DNA of 64,000 nucleotides from Bacillus solitudinis (GTDB lineage Bacteria > Bacillota > Bacilli > Bacillales > Bacillaceae_D). Under the pieces are notes generated by a model. The model worked only from the letters and a program-made list of their open reading frames with translations, was not told where the DNA came from and searched no databases. Positions within the stretch are counted from its first letter, which is position 1. Each line of letters starts with the position of its first letter. Shown here one piece after another: positions 34,422-44,562 of the stretch. The stretch is from NCBI RefSeq assembly GCF_002797395.1, contig NZ_KZ454943.1:611325-675324 (forward strand). The letters run 5' to 3'. The position numbers were made by a program, and so were the translations under genes.

Positions 34422-34560
34422 AATTTGAATAACCTATTACATGCTGCTTTTCCTTTTGTTCTTGTTCTACAATCCAATGAAGTAGCTCTTGTTCTTTTTC
34501 GGATAGCTGTCGTTCTAACTTACTTTGACAAAATTTTTCCAAATCTCTGTATAAATTAAT
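34420..34560 (-). CDS. Possible 46-residue protein with an ATT start
   Basis: An open minus-strand frame with coding-like, helix-forming content (LYRDLEKFCQSKLERQLSEK, then LLHWIVEQEQKEKQ) ends at TAG by the palindrome. There is no ATG, GTG or suitable TTG, but GGGAG lies 9 bases before an ATT at 34558-34560, as seen for AUU-initiated genes such as infC. It sits directly downstream of spo0A. It may be a real small protein or a decaying one. Confidence 0.4.
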   Translation of the reverse strand: MNLYRDLEKFCQSKLERQLSEKEQELLHWIVEQEQKEKQHVIGYSN

Positions 34561-34690
34561 AAAGAACAACTCCCTACAAACAAATTTATTGTTTCTTAGT
34601 TCTGTTATCCTACTGTATGATAAGCTATTACCTATCCGCTATTAACATGTATTTTTTCACCTATTTTACATTAAATGGCAAACTATAACC

Positions 34691-34737
34691 CAAAAAAACA
34701 CCTTCAATTTGTGATCATCCAACAAAATGAAGATGCC
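34691..34737 (-). terminator. Terminator of spo0A
   Basis: GCATCTTCATTTTGT pairs with ACAAATTGAAGGTGT (one mismatch, G-U pairs) and TTTTTTT follows on the minus strand. Confidence 0.85.
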
Positions 34738-34769
34738 TTCTTATAAAAAACCGCTTAATTACAGACTCT

Positions 34770-35573
34770 TCAGCTGACTTTATGCTCGATTCGAAGCTTA
34801 TCCGCAACCATCGCGATAAATTCTGAATTAGTTGGCTTAGCCTTTGTATGGCTTACCGTATAGCCAAACAATGACGCAATTGAGTCTATATTTCCGCGAC
34901 TCCAAGCCACTTCGATTGCATGACGAATGGCACGTTCTACGCGGCTTGCCGTTGTTTTAAACTTTTTGGCAATATCAGGATAAAGAACTTTCGTAATTGA
35001 GCCTAATAGTTCAATATCATTGTAAACCATTGTTATTGCTTCACGTAAGTACATATACCCTTTAATATGAGCTGGCACACCAATTTCATGAATGATACTT
35101 GTAATACTCGCATCTAAGTTAATAACATTATTCTCTTGACGAAACGATTGATTATTTAAAATAAGAGATGATGCAGACTTTTGAACAAAGTTCTGCTTTT
35201 GACCGCCAATCTCTCTAATATTAGTTATAAGAATTTCCATATCAAATGGCTTTAACACGTAATAAGACGCACCTAAATCCACCGCTCTTTTTGTTACGTC
35301 CTCTTGGCCAAATGCTGTTAACATAATAATACTGGGCTTCTTAGTTAAATTAAGCTGACCCATGCGTTCAAGCACAGCTAACCCATCAAGATGGGGCATA
35401 ATAATGTCTAAAATTAATACATCGGGTTGCTTCTCTTCTACTAGCTTTAGGCACTCTTGCCCGTTATACGCAACACCCTCAACGACCATATCCTCTTGCG
35501 TTGAAATATATTCATTTAACAAGTTCACTAATTCACGATTGTCATCGGCGATACACACTTTAACTGTTTGCAC
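34770..35573 (-). CDS. spo0A: Sporulation master regulator Spo0A
   Basis: Response regulator that commits the cell to sporulation. The receiver domain (about 1-125) has D10, D11 and phospho-acceptor D56 ([13 protein letters not shown]), as in B. subtilis. The C-terminal Spo0A DNA-binding domain (about 150-265) includes [35 protein letters not shown] and [21 protein letters not shown] start with GGAGG 8 bases upstream. Lies downstream of spoIVB as in all Bacillus. The promoter region contains 0A boxes. Confidence 0.98.
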   Translation of the reverse strand: MQTVKVCIADDNRELVNLLNEYISTQEDMVVEGVAYNGQECLKLVEEKQPDVLILDIIMPHLDGLAVLERMGQLNLTKKPSIIMLTAFGQEDVTKRAVDLGASYYVLKPFDMEILITNIREIGGQKQNFVQKSASSLILNNQSFRQENNVINLDASITSIIHEIGVPAHIKGYMYLREAITMVYNDIELLGSITKVLYPDIAKKFKTTASRVERAIRHAIEVAWSRGNIDSIASLFGYTVSHTKAKPTNSEFIAMVADKLRIEHKVS

Positions 35574-35615
35574 AAAAACGTCCTCCTTATTTCTTGTTAG
35601 TTTGTCATAGATTAC

Positions 35616-35758
35616 GATTTCGACAGCAATGATGATTCTCCTTTTAAATTTCAGTGAATTTATTAGTTTTTTTTAGATTTCCTCAATTTTTCTCGATTTT
35701 ACTTCTGATTTCGACCTCATTCGATATTTACCTTTCTTTTACGCTTTCTGGTGTCGAA
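35616..35758 (-). promoter_or_regulatory. spo0A control region with 0A boxes and a sigma-H-like promoter
   Basis: The 0A box TGTCGAA occurs on the minus strand at 35619-35625 and on the plus strand at 35752-35758. A one-mismatch copy (GGTCGAA, minus) is at 35710-35716. A sigma-H-like pair, AGGAGAAT (35635-35642) and CGAAATC (35616-35622) with 12-13 bases between, overlaps the first box. This suggests autoregulation as in B. subtilis. Confidence 0.55.
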
Positions 35759-35812
35759 TTTTCTTTATTATAACATATATATTGCTTTCCTACCGAAAAA
35801 AACCAAAACGAT

Positions 35813-37138
35813 TTAACTCGCTTTGGCTTTTTTCATTTCAATATTGACGCCTGCTTCTTCTAACATCCAACTAATATGACAGCCATAGCCTGATGTTGGG
35901 TCATTTACAAAAACATGTGTAACTGCTCCTACAAGTTTGCCGTCTTGAATAATTGGACTTCCACTCATGCCTTGAACAATTCCACCTGTCGTTTCAAGTA
36001 ATTTCGGGTCAGTCACCTTAATAACCATCCCTTTAGTTGCAGGTTCCCTTTGAGGAACAGAGCTTACAATTTCAATATCAAACTCCTCGACATCCTCCCC
36101 ATTTACCACAGTAAGAATTTTTGCCGGTCCTTCTTTCACATGATTTGAAAGGGTAATTGGCATTTGGTTATCATGAATGTCGTTTTTTAATTTAGTTTTT
36201 GAATCAAGCGTTCCAAAAATTCCAAATGAGCTATTTTTTTCAATGGACCCTAATACATCTCTACCTTGGGCGAAGCTAGCCAGCTTCTCACCAGGGTCAC
36301 CATTACTACCTTTTTCAATTGACGTTACCGCCGAACGAATAATTTGACCATCATGAACAATAATTGGTTTCATTGTATCTACATCTGATATGACATGACC
36401 TAATGCACCGTATTTTTTCGATATTGGATCATAGAAGGTTAATGTTCCAACACCTGCTGCAGAATCGCGAATATATAAGCCCATTCGATAGGAATGCTCA
36501 CCTTCTGCCTGTAAAGGTGTTAATTCCTTTATTTGCGTTTGTTGGTCGCGTTTCACTTTAATTTCTAATGCGCGTCCTTCATCTCCTGCTACTTGTACTA
36601 AATCTGCGACCTCACTCATTCGTTGAATCTCGTGACCATCAATTTGTGTGATCATATCTCCAATTTCAATTCCAGCTTTTTCCCCCGGGGATTGATCTCC
36701 ATCCGCTGTTTTAACAAGATGGTGTCCAACCACAAGTACGCCTTCTGTGTTTAATTTTACTCCTATCGACTGTCCTCCCGGAATTACTTCGGTTTTCGGA
36801 AGAACATTCACATCAATATTTTTAATCGGAAAACCAGCAACTTCTAAAGACATTTGCTGTTCACCCAACTCTTCGCTAGAAATTGATGCCACAGATGAGG
36901 GATAGTTCTTTTCGGTTTCCAACGAAAAAGCTAAGCTAGGATCATTTGTTGCCACCGTAACCGCCTTCATCGATCCATTTGTCCTAAAAAGCTCTGTCTT
37001 CTCCCCTTCAAAAACTGTAATTGAAGTAGGCACTGAAACCCACTCCTTCAAAGTTGTTGAAAGTCCCAAGCTAAGAAGGAATAGAAGAAGAAATATTCCT
37101 GTTACTTTCCTAATTGTATCGCCTCTCACTCTCTTCAC
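35813..37138 (-). CDS. spoIVB: SpoIVB peptidase
   Basis: Secreted forespore serine protease (S55) that triggers sigma-K activation by cleaving SpoIVFA. There is an N-terminal transmembrane/signal segment (about 10-30) and a PDZ domain (about 110-195; [30 protein letters not shown]). The S55 protease domain has [12 protein letters not shown] (catalytic His) and [13 protein letters not shown] (catalytic Ser). Starts with GTG after AGGAG. Normal length (441). Confidence 0.97.
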   Translation of the reverse strand: MKRVRGDTIRKVTGIFLLLFLLSLGLSTTLKEWVSVPTSITVFEGEKTELFRTNGSMKAVTVATNDPSLAFSLETEKNYPSSVASISSEELGEQQMSLEVAGFPIKNIDVNVLPKTEVIPGGQSIGVKLNTEGVLVVGHHLVKTADGDQSPGEKAGIEIGDMITQIDGHEIQRMSEVADLVQVAGDEGRALEIKVKRDQQTQIKELTPLQAEGEHSYRMGLYIRDSAAGVGTLTFYDPISKKYGALGHVISDVDTMKPIIVHDGQIIRSAVTSIEKGSNGDPGEKLASFAQGRDVLGSIEKNSSFGIFGTLDSKTKLKNDIHDNQMPITLSNHVKEGPAKILTVVNGEDVEEFDIEIVSSVPQREPATKGMVIKVTDPKLLETTGGIVQGMSGSPIIQDGKLVGAVTHVFVNDPTSGYGCHISWMLEEAGVNIEMKKAKAS

Positions 37139-37222
37139 ACTCCTAGCTCCCAGCCCACACCTCTGAATGGCTGTACTACTAATGTTACCTTGTCTGACTA
37201 CATTTATAACTGCTCCGAAGAT

Positions 37223-37251
37223 AAAAAGCTAACCTTAATTGGTTAGCTTTT
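37223..37251 (-). terminator. Terminator of recN
   Basis: AAAGCTAACC-AATTAA-GGTTAGCTTT followed by a T-rich stretch on the minus strand. Confidence 0.85.
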
Positions 37252-38975
37252 CAAATTGATTGTTTATGTTGTTTGGCTAATTGAAGAAGTTCTTCTGCAT
37301 GCTGCTTTGTCAAGTCGGTTACTTCAACACCTGATATCATTCTTGCTAGTTCATTAACCTTTTCTTTATATAAAAGAGGAGAAACTAATGTTTTTACACG
37401 CTCTTCTTCTTCTTCCTTCTTAATATATAAATGAGTATCAGCCATTGCTGCTACTTGAGGAAGATGGGTAATACAGAGGACTTGAGATTTGGACGAGGCG
37501 GAGTGAATTTTTTCAGCAATTGCTTGAGCAACTCGGCCGCTCACACCCGTATCCACTTCATCAAATATAACAGAAGTTAAACCTTGGCTTGAGGAGACAA
37601 TTGATTTTAATGCGAGCATAATCCTTGAAATTTCTCCACCCGAGGCAATTTTCGTCAAAGGCTTTAATGGCTCGCCTGGATTCGTAGCTAAATAAAACTC
37701 AATCTCATCTCTGCCGTCTGGACCAAAATACATTGTCTTTCCTTCAACTTGCGAACCCTGTTTGCCAGCTAATCGCTCTACTATCCGAATATCAAAAACA
37801 GTCTTCTCCATGTATAAAGCTTTTAATTGCTTATGTATTTCCTCTGATAGTGCTGCTGCTGCTTCCTTTCGGATATCAGTTATAGCTTGGGCTTCAACCG
37901 ATAAATCAAGCCACACCGACTCAAGTTCTTTCTCCAAATTTTGGATACGATCATCCTTATGAATAATCGTATCAAGCTCATCTTCAACTTTTGCTGAATA
38001 TTCTAGAATATCTACAACGGTTTTACCATATTTACGTTTGAGTTTTTGAATTTCATTTAATCTTTCATCGATCATTTCTAATCGAGCTGGATCAAATTCA
38101 ATTTCCTCAAGTTGATTTCTTAAAGAAAAGGCTGCTTCTTCTAGCAAATAATAACTATTACTCACATTCTCGTGCAATTCTCTAAGCCCATTATCAATTG
38201 TCTGCGCTTCCTCTAAATGAGACACGGCATTCATGATATAGTCTAGACCTCTCCCATCACCATACAAGCTGTCATAGCTATCCTGTAATGTTTTAAACAG
38301 CTTTTCACTGTTAGCCAGCTTATATTTCTCGTTTGCTAAGTGTACATCTTCTTCTGGCTCTAGATTAGCTTGTCCTATTTCCTCAAGTTGATAACGTAAT
38401 AAATCAACACGTTGTGCCATTTCCTGTTCATTTTCGCTTAGATTTAGCAATTGCTTTTGCAAATTTTTTGCCCGTTTATAAAGCAATTGATATTCAGCTT
38501 GAGTAGGTAGTAATTTCTCTTTTGCAAAGTCATCAAGCAATTCCTTATGTTGGTCGGCTTGCATTAATGCCTGATGTTCATGTTGACCATGAATATCGAC
38601 CAAGCTCTGACCAATTTCACGTAAAATACCAAGAGTAACAAGCTTTCCATTTATACGACATATGCTTTTTCCTTGCAACGTCATATCGCGCCTAAGAACA
38701 AGCATATTTTCTTCGATATCAATTCCGAGATCATCTATTTTTTTTAAAATCGTGTGATCTGAATGAACGGTGAAGAGTCCCTCGATTTCGGCACGCTTCT
38801 TTCCATGCCGGACAAATTCAACCGAACCCCTTCCTCCCAATAATAATCCAATCGCATCAATAATAATTGATTTTCCTGCACCTGTCTCACCAGTTAAAAC
38901 GGTAAGACCTTTTTCAAAGGGAATGGTCAACTCTTCAATAATTGCGAAATTTTTAATTGATAATTCAATTAACAT
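37251..38975 (-). CDS. recN: DNA repair protein RecN
   Basis: SMC-like ATPase acting early at double-strand breaks. Walker A GETGAGKSIIIDAIGLLLGG, a long coiled-coil middle (about 150-360), ABC signature KIASGGEISRIMLALK, and Walker B TSVIFDEVDTGVSGRV. 574 residues from the ATG at 38975, which has GGGTGG upstream and gives the conserved N-terminus MLIELSIKNFAIIE. Directly downstream of argR, as in Bacillus. Confidence 0.97.
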   Translation of the reverse strand: MLIELSIKNFAIIEELTIPFEKGLTVLTGETGAGKSIIIDAIGLLLGGRGSVEFVRHGKKRAEIEGLFTVHSDHTILKKIDDLGIDIEENMLVLRRDMTLQGKSICRINGKLVTLGILREIGQSLVDIHGQHEHQALMQADQHKELLDDFAKEKLLPTQAEYQLLYKRAKNLQKQLLNLSENEQEMAQRVDLLRYQLEEIGQANLEPEEDVHLANEKYKLANSEKLFKTLQDSYDSLYGDGRGLDYIMNAVSHLEEAQTIDNGLRELHENVSNSYYLLEEAAFSLRNQLEEIEFDPARLEMIDERLNEIQKLKRKYGKTVVDILEYSAKVEDELDTIIHKDDRIQNLEKELESVWLDLSVEAQAITDIRKEAAAALSEEIHKQLKALYMEKTVFDIRIVERLAGKQGSQVEGKTMYFGPDGRDEIEFYLATNPGEPLKPLTKIASGGEISRIMLALKSIVSSSQGLTSVIFDEVDTGVSGRVAQAIAEKIHSASSKSQVLCITHLPQVAAMADTHLYIKKEEEEERVKTLVSPLLYKEKVNELARMISGVEVTDLTKQHAEELLQLAKQHKQSI

Positions 38976-39004
38976 AACGTCCACCCTTCTAAAGGTTGTT
39001 CGAC

Positions 39005-39454
39005 TTAAAGCATGTCCAAAAAGCGAGTTGTAATGTCTGGAGAATCTTCTTTCAGCTTGCAAATAATTAAAATTGTATCGTCACCACAAATTGTCCCCAT
39101 TATTTCTTCCCAATCCAGATTATCAATTAGAGCACCAATTGAATTGGCATTTCCAGGTAATGTTTTCATGATAATGAGATTATCTGAACGGTCAATACTA
39201 ACAAAGCTATCCATTAATGCACGCTTTAATTTCTGAAGCGGATTAAAACGCTGATCAGCTGGTAGGCTGTACTTATATCGTCCATCAATCATTGGTACCT
39301 TTACAAGATGCAGCTCCTTAATGTCTCGGGAGACCGTCGCTTGCGTTATATTATAGCCAGAATTTTTTAATTCTTCTACTAAGTCGTCTTGCGTTTCAAC
39401 TTCCCTATTGGTAATAATTTCCCGTATTTTAATATGACGCTGACCCTTATTCAA
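39005..39454 (-). CDS. argR: Arginine repressor ArgR/AhrC
   Basis: Hexameric regulator of arginine synthesis and breakdown. Winged HTH at the N-terminus ([35 protein letters not shown]) and an arginine-binding oligomerisation domain ([14 protein letters not shown]). A TTG start at 39454, with AGGTG 6 bases upstream, gives 149 residues, the same as B. subtilis AhrC; the frame is open three codons further. Confidence 0.95.
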   Translation of the reverse strand: MNKGQRHIKIREIITNREVETQDDLVEELKNSGYNITQATVSRDIKELHLVKVPMIDGRYKYSLPADQRFNPLQKLKRALMDSFVSIDRSDNLIIMKTLPGNANSIGALIDNLDWEEIMGTICGDDTILIICKLKEDSPDITTRFLDML

Positions 39455-39551
39455 TTGAAACACCTGCTTTTTCTCATTTTATTACCTTCATTATCTCGCG
39501 AATCAAGATGTAATTCAATACATTCACATTTATATTTATGCAAAAGTAAAA

Positions 39552-39595
39552 GGGGGGTGTCCGAAAGGTTGTTTATAACCTTTTGGACACCCCTA
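39552..39595. repeat. Long hairpin downstream of yqxC
   Basis: Seventeen-base arms (39554-39570 and 39577-39593; outer GGGGTGTCC, inner AAGGTT/AACCTT) around GTTTAT. It is very similar in layout to 50703-50750, sharing GGTTGTTT and AACCTTTTG around the loop. Probably terminates yqxC transcription. Confidence 0.75.
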
Positions 39596-39643
39596 AAGAA
39601 CTAAGTAAACTTCGGCTCCATGTTAACATTTCCGGAAGTCGTA

Positions 39644-40468
39644 TTACTCAATCTTTTTCAGTTGTTCATGCGCTCGTGATACAACTTCTTGTATCTGTTG
39701 ATCTGACTTTAAAGAACCATGAGTTGTTACTGCATTGGAAAGATGCAATAAAAACTCGATATTGCCTTCTCCACCTTTTATTGGGGAGTAGTCGATCCCA
39801 CAAACGTCAAAACCTTCTTTTAAAGCAAAGGCAATTATTCGATCAAGCACTTGCTCATGGATAGCAGCATCTCGGATAATTCCCTTTTTTCCAACCTGCT
39901 CACGCCCAGCTTCAAATTGCGGCTTTACCAGAGCAACGACTTCTCCTCCTTGTAGCAGAATCGTTTTTAAAACGGGGAGAATGAGTCTTAAAGAAATAAA
40001 TGATACATCAATCGTCGCAAAATGCGGGAGCCCTTCTGTTAAATCCTCGGGCTTTACATAACGAAAATTTGTTCTTTCCATGACCGTCACACGTTCATCT
40101 TGACGAATTTTCCAAGCAAGTTGATTATATCCGACATCCAAGGCATATACGGCTTTTGCCCCGTTTTGCAGGGAACAATCCGTAAATCCGCCTGTTGATG
40201 CGCCAATATCTAGAACAACCTTGTCTTTGAGGTTTAACTGAAAGGCATTAATTGCCTTTTCAAGCTTAAGTCCTCCTCTACTCACATAAGGGAGAACATC
40301 TCCTTTTACAGTGAGGGGGGCATCTACATCAATTTTCATTCCAGGTTTATCAATACGCTCCGATTCGGTGTATATAAGACCTGCCATAACCGAACGTTTA
40401 GCTTTTTCTCTCGTTTCAATCAGTCCTCGTTCAACAAGGAGAACATCAATACGTTCTTTTTTCGCCAT
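39644..40468 (-). CDS. yqxC: TlyA-family rRNA methyltransferase (YqxC)
   Basis: An S4 RNA-binding domain (about 6-65, RIDVLLVERGLIETREKAKR) is joined to an FtsJ-like methyltransferase domain (about 60-245, VVLDIGASTGGFTDCSLQNG with the SAM motif). TlyA enzymes 2'-O-methylate rRNA cytidines; older notes call it hemolysin. 274 residues. Lies just downstream of dxs (4-base gap) in the isoprenoid operon. Confidence 0.93.
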   Translation of the reverse strand: MAKKERIDVLLVERGLIETREKAKRSVMAGLIYTESERIDKPGMKIDVDAPLTVKGDVLPYVSRGGLKLEKAINAFQLNLKDKVVLDIGASTGGFTDCSLQNGAKAVYALDVGYNQLAWKIRQDERVTVMERTNFRYVKPEDLTEGLPHFATIDVSFISLRLILPVLKTILLQGGEVVALVKPQFEAGREQVGKKGIIRDAAIHEQVLDRIIAFALKEGFDVCGIDYSPIKGGEGNIEFLLHLSNAVTTHGSLKSDQQIQEVVSRAHEQLKKIE

Positions 40469-40471
40469 GAA

Positions 40472-42361
40472 TTATGCCCTTTGCTGCTTTCTCGGTAATA
40501 ACTTCAGCATTTGCTCTGCTACACCTGCTGATGTTAAACCTACTTCTTCTAATAGTTCAGGAACGCTGCCATGCTCAATAAAATAATCAGGAATTCCCAT
40601 TCTTGTAATCTCCATATTGTGATAACCTTTGTCATGGAAAAACTCTAAAACCGCACTACCAAAGCCCCCTTGTAAGGCTGCTTCCTCTAAAGTTAGGACT
40701 GGTATATTTAAAGTGGCAAGCTCTAAAAGAAATTCTTCATCAAGCGGCTTAACAGAGTTTGCGTTCACAATCTTAACCGACAAGCCTTGTGTACTTAACT
40801 GTCTAACCGCTTCCTCTGCCACTGGAATCATTGTGCTAAATGTCAAAATGCAGGCATCATGACCTTCTTGGAGTGTCTCCCATTTTCCGATTGGAAGCAT
40901 CTTTAATTGCTCATCCATTTTTATTCCATACCCATTTCCACGTGGATAACGAACCGCAATTGGCCCACCATCGTATTGTGTTGCAGTATATATCATGTGC
41001 TGAAGCTCATTTTCATCCTTTGGATTCAAAATCTTCATGTTAGGTAAATGACGCAAATAAGAAATATCAAAAACCCCTTGATGGGTCTCACCATCTGCCC
41101 CAACTAAACCTGCACGATCAACCGCAAAAACAACATTTAAATTTTGTCGACAAATATCATGAACCACTTGATCGTAACCACGCTGTAAAAAGGTTGAATA
41201 AACAGCAAAGACAGGTTTTAATCCTTGTGTAGCAAGTCCCCCTGCCATGGTGGTCGCATGCTGCTCGGCGATTCCGACATCAAACATTCGTTCGGGAAAT
41301 TCCTTCGCAAAGGAATCTAGTTTCGTTCCCCCAGGCATCGCAGCTGTTATCCCAACAATTCGTTTGTCCGTACGTGCAATTGTCTTGAGGGTTTCAGCAA
41401 AAACAGAGCTATAGCTTGGAGGTCCAGGCTTACTAACGACTTCTCCTGATTCAATTTTATAAGGTCCTAATCCATGCCAAGTACCTTTTGCATCATTTTC
41501 AGCAGGCTCATATCCTTTTCCTTTTTTCGTAAGGACGTGAATTAACACAGGACCACTAGTTTTTTTAGCATATTTTAAGTTCTCCATTAAATCATCTAAA
41601 TCATGACCATCTACTGGACCTAGGTAGGTAAAACCTAATTCTTCAAAGAAAATACCTGAAACGAGTAAGTATTTTAAACTATCCTTCACCCGCTCAGCAG
41701 TAGCTGCAATTTTCCCACCAAATGCTGGGATTTTCTTTATTAATTGCTCAAGTTCTTCTTTAGCCTTCTTATATTTACCAGCTGTACGTAAGCGACCAAG
41801 AACATTGTGAAGAGCACCTACGTTCGGTGCAATTGACATTTCATTATCATTTAAAATAACGATTAAGTCTTTTTGTTCATGTCCAATATGATTTAAAGCC
41901 TCTAAAGCGATTCCACCGGTTAGAGCGCCATCACCAATTATAGCGACAACCTTATCATCCGTCCCTTTAATATCTCGAGCAGTCGCCATTCCCATTGCGG
42001 CAGAAAGAGAAGTAGAGCTATGCCCAGTTTCCCACACATCATGCTCACTCTCATTTCTCTTAGGAAATCCGCAAAGTCCTTTATATTGGCGTAGTCGGTC
42101 AAATTGACCAGCTCGTCCCGTTAAAATCTTGTGCACATACGCTTGATGACCGACATCCCAAATGAATTTATCCTTTGGGCTATCAAATAAATAATGGAGC
42201 GCTAATGTTAACTCCACCACACCTAAGTTAGGACCAAGGTGGCCTCCCGTTTCAGATAGTTTTTCTATGAGAAATGTACGAATGTCTTCTGCAAGACCTT
42301 CTAGCTCTGATTTAGAGTAATTCTTAATCATGCTCGGGTTTTTCAAATCTTCTAGCTTCAC
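40472..42361 (-). CDS. dxs: 1-deoxy-D-xylulose-5-phosphate synthase
   Basis: First enzyme of the MEP isoprenoid pathway, condensing pyruvate and glyceraldehyde 3-phosphate with thiamine diphosphate. TPP motif [20 protein letters not shown] with [20 protein letters not shown], the transketolase pyrimidine domain ([15 protein letters not shown]) and C-terminal domain. The GTG at 42361 follows GAGGG by 7 bases and gives 629 residues, near the B. subtilis length. It follows oapA with a 10-base gap and is thus downstream of the OLE RNA. Confidence 0.96.
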   Translation of the reverse strand: MKLEDLKNPSMIKNYSKSELEGLAEDIRTFLIEKLSETGGHLGPNLGVVELTLALHYLFDSPKDKFIWDVGHQAYVHKILTGRAGQFDRLRQYKGLCGFPKRNESEHDVWETGHSSTSLSAAMGMATARDIKGTDDKVVAIIGDGALTGGIALEALNHIGHEQKDLIVILNDNEMSIAPNVGALHNVLGRLRTAGKYKKAKEELEQLIKKIPAFGGKIAATAERVKDSLKYLLVSGIFFEELGFTYLGPVDGHDLDDLMENLKYAKKTSGPVLIHVLTKKGKGYEPAENDAKGTWHGLGPYKIESGEVVSKPGPPSYSSVFAETLKTIARTDKRIVGITAAMPGGTKLDSFAKEFPERMFDVGIAEQHATTMAGGLATQGLKPVFAVYSTFLQRGYDQVVHDICRQNLNVVFAVDRAGLVGADGETHQGVFDISYLRHLPNMKILNPKDENELQHMIYTATQYDGGPIAVRYPRGNGYGIKMDEQLKMLPIGKWETLQEGHDACILTFSTMIPVAEEAVRQLSTQGLSVKIVNANSVKPLDEEFLLELATLNIPVLTLEEAALQGGFGSAVLEFFHDKGYHNMEITRMGIPDYFIEHGSVPELLEEVGLTSAGVAEQMLKLLPRKQQRA

Positions 42362-42371
42362 GTAGAAACCC

Positions 42372-42977
42372 TCACTTTCGAATCTTAGTATCTTTCTTCT
42401 TTTTTCCATTTTTCGAAAATACTTTTATTTTTAAGTTTACCTCTAAAAGGTATAACAATCTACCCACTTGATAAATAATCGGTGTAGCATAATGAATCGC
42501 CATCGTCTTACCAATTGATTTGCCACTAACGGTAAGTGCTGCAACTACGCTCGTAAATAGAATAGATATTGCAAACTGTTGAATCGATGTTTCCCCATAA
42601 CCAAGTTCTATAGATAGCTGCAATACTACATACGCTGAAGCAGTACCACTTACGATACCGGAAATGTCTCCAATTACATCGTTACAAAAGTTCGCAAATT
42701 TATCAGCATTTCTTGTAATAAGAACTGCATGCTTAGCACCAATCAACCGTTCAGATGCCATCGCGTGGAATGGTTTCTCGTTCGCTGCTGTAGCTGCTAC
42801 GCCAATTGTATCAAAAAACACACCTATAAATACAATTATAAATACTATCCCCATACCGACGGCCCATGTCACGCCACTTAATAAAAATGTCGAAAAAACT
42901 GAAAAAATAGCCGCTAACACGAGTGTGATAACGGCAATTCCCAAACTCCAATGTATTGATTTTAAAAGAGGTTTCAT
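42372..42977 (-). CDS. oapA: OLE RNA-associated membrane protein OapA
   Basis: 201 residues with about four transmembrane helices (about 10-32, 36-60, 112-130, 137-160). A conserved-looking stretch follows the second helix ([20 protein letters not shown], then [19 protein letters not shown]). The C-terminus is strongly basic ([19 protein letters not shown]), suited to RNA contact. Parts recall DUF21/CNNM-type membrane domains. The gene lies directly downstream of the OLE RNA and upstream of dxs, the known oapA position in B. halodurans. OapA binds OLE RNA and places it at the membrane. The ATG follows GAGGAG. Confidence 0.85.
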   Translation of the reverse strand: MKPLLKSIHWSLGIAVITLVLAAIFSVFSTFLLSGVTWAVGMGIVFIIVFIGVFFDTIGVAATAANEKPFHAMASERLIGAKHAVLITRNADKFANFCNDVIGDISGIVSGTASAYVVLQLSIELGYGETSIQQFAISILFTSVVAALTVSGKSIGKTMAIHYATPIIYQVGRLLYLLEVNLKIKVFSKNGKKKKDTKIRK

Positions 42978-42994
42978 ATTTTCTCCTCTGTACC

Positions 42995-43617
42995 TTTATA
43001 AAAGCAACCTATGTAGGTGGAGTGGTCATTTAAAGAGTAAACCCTGTAGCTTAGGTCCAGTAGGATTTCCCAGTTTAGCTCCGTTGCGTCGCCGCAAGGG
43101 CGGTTTCCCTTTATACTAAACTTGACGTTGTCACCAGACGTCAGACTGGATTACCACTTAGTCTACACTGTAATCCCCTTTAAATGTCAATCGAACAGTC
43201 TAGGAGATTTCCTCAACAGTTCCGTGCCTTTCTTTTATCCTCTTTTGCAGAGTAGATTTCAGATGGTAAGTTGCCCTTCCTGTTGGCCTACAAGAAACAC
43301 AACATAAGCCCATCATCCCCTCTACCTCCACTCAAGGCAGGCTACGCTGCAGACAAACTCCCTAGTTTGCCTTTACAGGTTCATACCTCTTACTCTTGAA
43401 CCATACACACGTATAGTTCGAGAAAAAGGCCTCCACAGTAGAAGGGTCAACGCCCACATGCCTTTGTGGATCGCCCTTCTACCTTTTCTCCCAGCTTAGA
43501 CCCAAGGCTGGGCGCCTCAAGCAAAAACAAGGAGCTTCATCGATGTGCCCTTCGGCGGATTTTTAGCCCCGCCCTCAAGAAAGGAGAACTGACTAGAATA
43601 CTGCACCACTCTCATAT
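42995..43617 (-). ncRNA. ole: OLE RNA (ornate, large, extremophilic)
   Basis: A 690-bp gap between ispA and oapA has no good frame, is more GC-rich than its flanks and is full of hairpins. Examples are GTAGAAGGG/CCCTTCTAC around a second stem (43437-43485), CCCAGCC/GCTGGG (about 43491-43515), GGTTCA/TGAACC, GGCGG/CCGCC and GTTTAG/CTAAAC. Its size, position between ispA and oapA and strand match the OLE RNA of alkaliphilic Bacillus. OLE works with OapA as a membrane ribonucleoprotein needed under ethanol, cold and magnesium stress. The ends are estimated from the promoter and the oapA ribosome site. Confidence 0.87.
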
Positions 43618-43623
43618 ATAGTT

Positions 43624-43652
43624 AGTATAACACATGGTCTAAACAAGCTCAA
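43624..43652 (-). promoter_or_regulatory. Promoter of the OLE RNA
   Basis: Minus-strand TTGAGC (43647-43652), exact 17-base spacer, TATACT (43624-43629), just after the ispA stop. Predicted start near 43617. Confidence 0.65.
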
Positions 43653-43671
43653 TATTAGGGGTTGAATCCCT

Positions 43672-44562
43672 CTAATGGTTCCGATTAACGACATAATCTG
43701 TTAACGCATCAAGTAATGTATGATCCATCTTTACACCATAAAGATATTCCTTTGCTTTTAAAGTATGCTTTATTAATAAGACTTTAGTTTCTTCCATACC
43801 TAGCAGACTTGGATATGTGCTTTTATTATTTTCGTCATCACTTCCAACAGGCTTCCCTATGGATCCAACATCACCTTCAATATCAAGGATGTCGTCTTTA
43901 ATTTGAAAAATTAGACCTAATTCGCGAGCAAATTGCTTTACCCCCTTTATATCTTCTTCATTCGCACCTGATAAGACAGCTCCCGCTACCACAGAAAAAG
44001 CAAGTAAATCTCCTGTTTTATGATGATGGATATACGCTAAGTCCTCCATTGTAAGGACTCGATTCTCCCCTTCGATGTCTGCAACTTGTCCGCCAACCAT
44101 TCCTTCGGGACCAGAAGCCTTCGCAAATTCACGAAGGAGCCATAATTTTTCGTGTGGTGAACAGACTTCATCATCTAATGAAGCAACTAATTCAAAGCTG
44201 TAGGTAAGCAATGCATCACCTGCTAAAATCGCCAACGCTTCACCATACACTTTATGATTCGTTGGTTTTCCTCTTCTTAAATCATCATTATCCATAGCAG
44301 GCAAATCATCATGAATTAACGAATATGTATGAAGCATTTCTATCGCACAACCCACATCAAGACCGTCGGTTGGCGATTTCCCAAATCCATGCATCGTAGC
44401 TAGTAGAAGGACTGGGCGAATGCGCTTACCACCTGCTTGAAGCGAATAAATCATTGCTTCCTTTAACACTTGAGGTGCTTGAAGCCCCTCAACAAGAACT
44501 GGTAGACGTTCTTCAATCGCTTGCTTTTGACTTTCTAAAAATAAGGTTAATTCCGGATTCAC
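43672..44562 (-). CDS. ispA: Farnesyl diphosphate synthase (YqiD)
   Basis: Polyprenyl synthase condensing IPP with DMAPP and GPP. First Asp-rich motif [18 protein letters not shown] and second [13 protein letters not shown]; the substrate motif [12 protein letters not shown] is near the N-terminus. 296 residues. It overlaps xseB by 4 bases and is followed by the OLE RNA, which has its own promoter. Confidence 0.96.
   Translation of the reverse strand: MNPELTLFLESQKQAIEERLPVLVEGLQAPQVLKEAMIYSLQAGGKRIRPVLLLATMHGFGKSPTDGLDVGCAIEMLHTYSLIHDDLPAMDNDDLRRGKPTNHKVYGEALAILAGDALLTYSFELVASLDDEVCSPHEKLWLLREFAKASGPEGMVGGQVADIEGENRVLTMEDLAYIHHHKTGDLLAFSVVAGAVLSGANEEDIKGVKQFARELGLIFQIKDDILDIEGDVGSIGKPVGSDDENNKSTYPSLLGMEETKVLLIKHTLKAKEYLYGVKMDHTLLDALTDYVVNRNH

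Noticed and set aside
42372-42977. Naming the OapA gene a CNNM/DUF21 metal transporter
   Set aside because: Similarity is limited to the membrane part, the CBS domains of CNNM proteins are absent, and the position next to OLE RNA fits OapA.
42664-43119. Plus-strand frame of 151 codons across the oapA start and OLE RNA
   Set aside because: It is the reverse of oapA and of a structured RNA; composition is not protein-like and there is no ribosome site.
43400-43530. Repeated stems resembling a CRISPR or repeat array
   Set aside because: The stems are different from each other and there are no regularly spaced direct repeats; they belong to the folded RNA. No CRISPR array was seen anywhere in the window.
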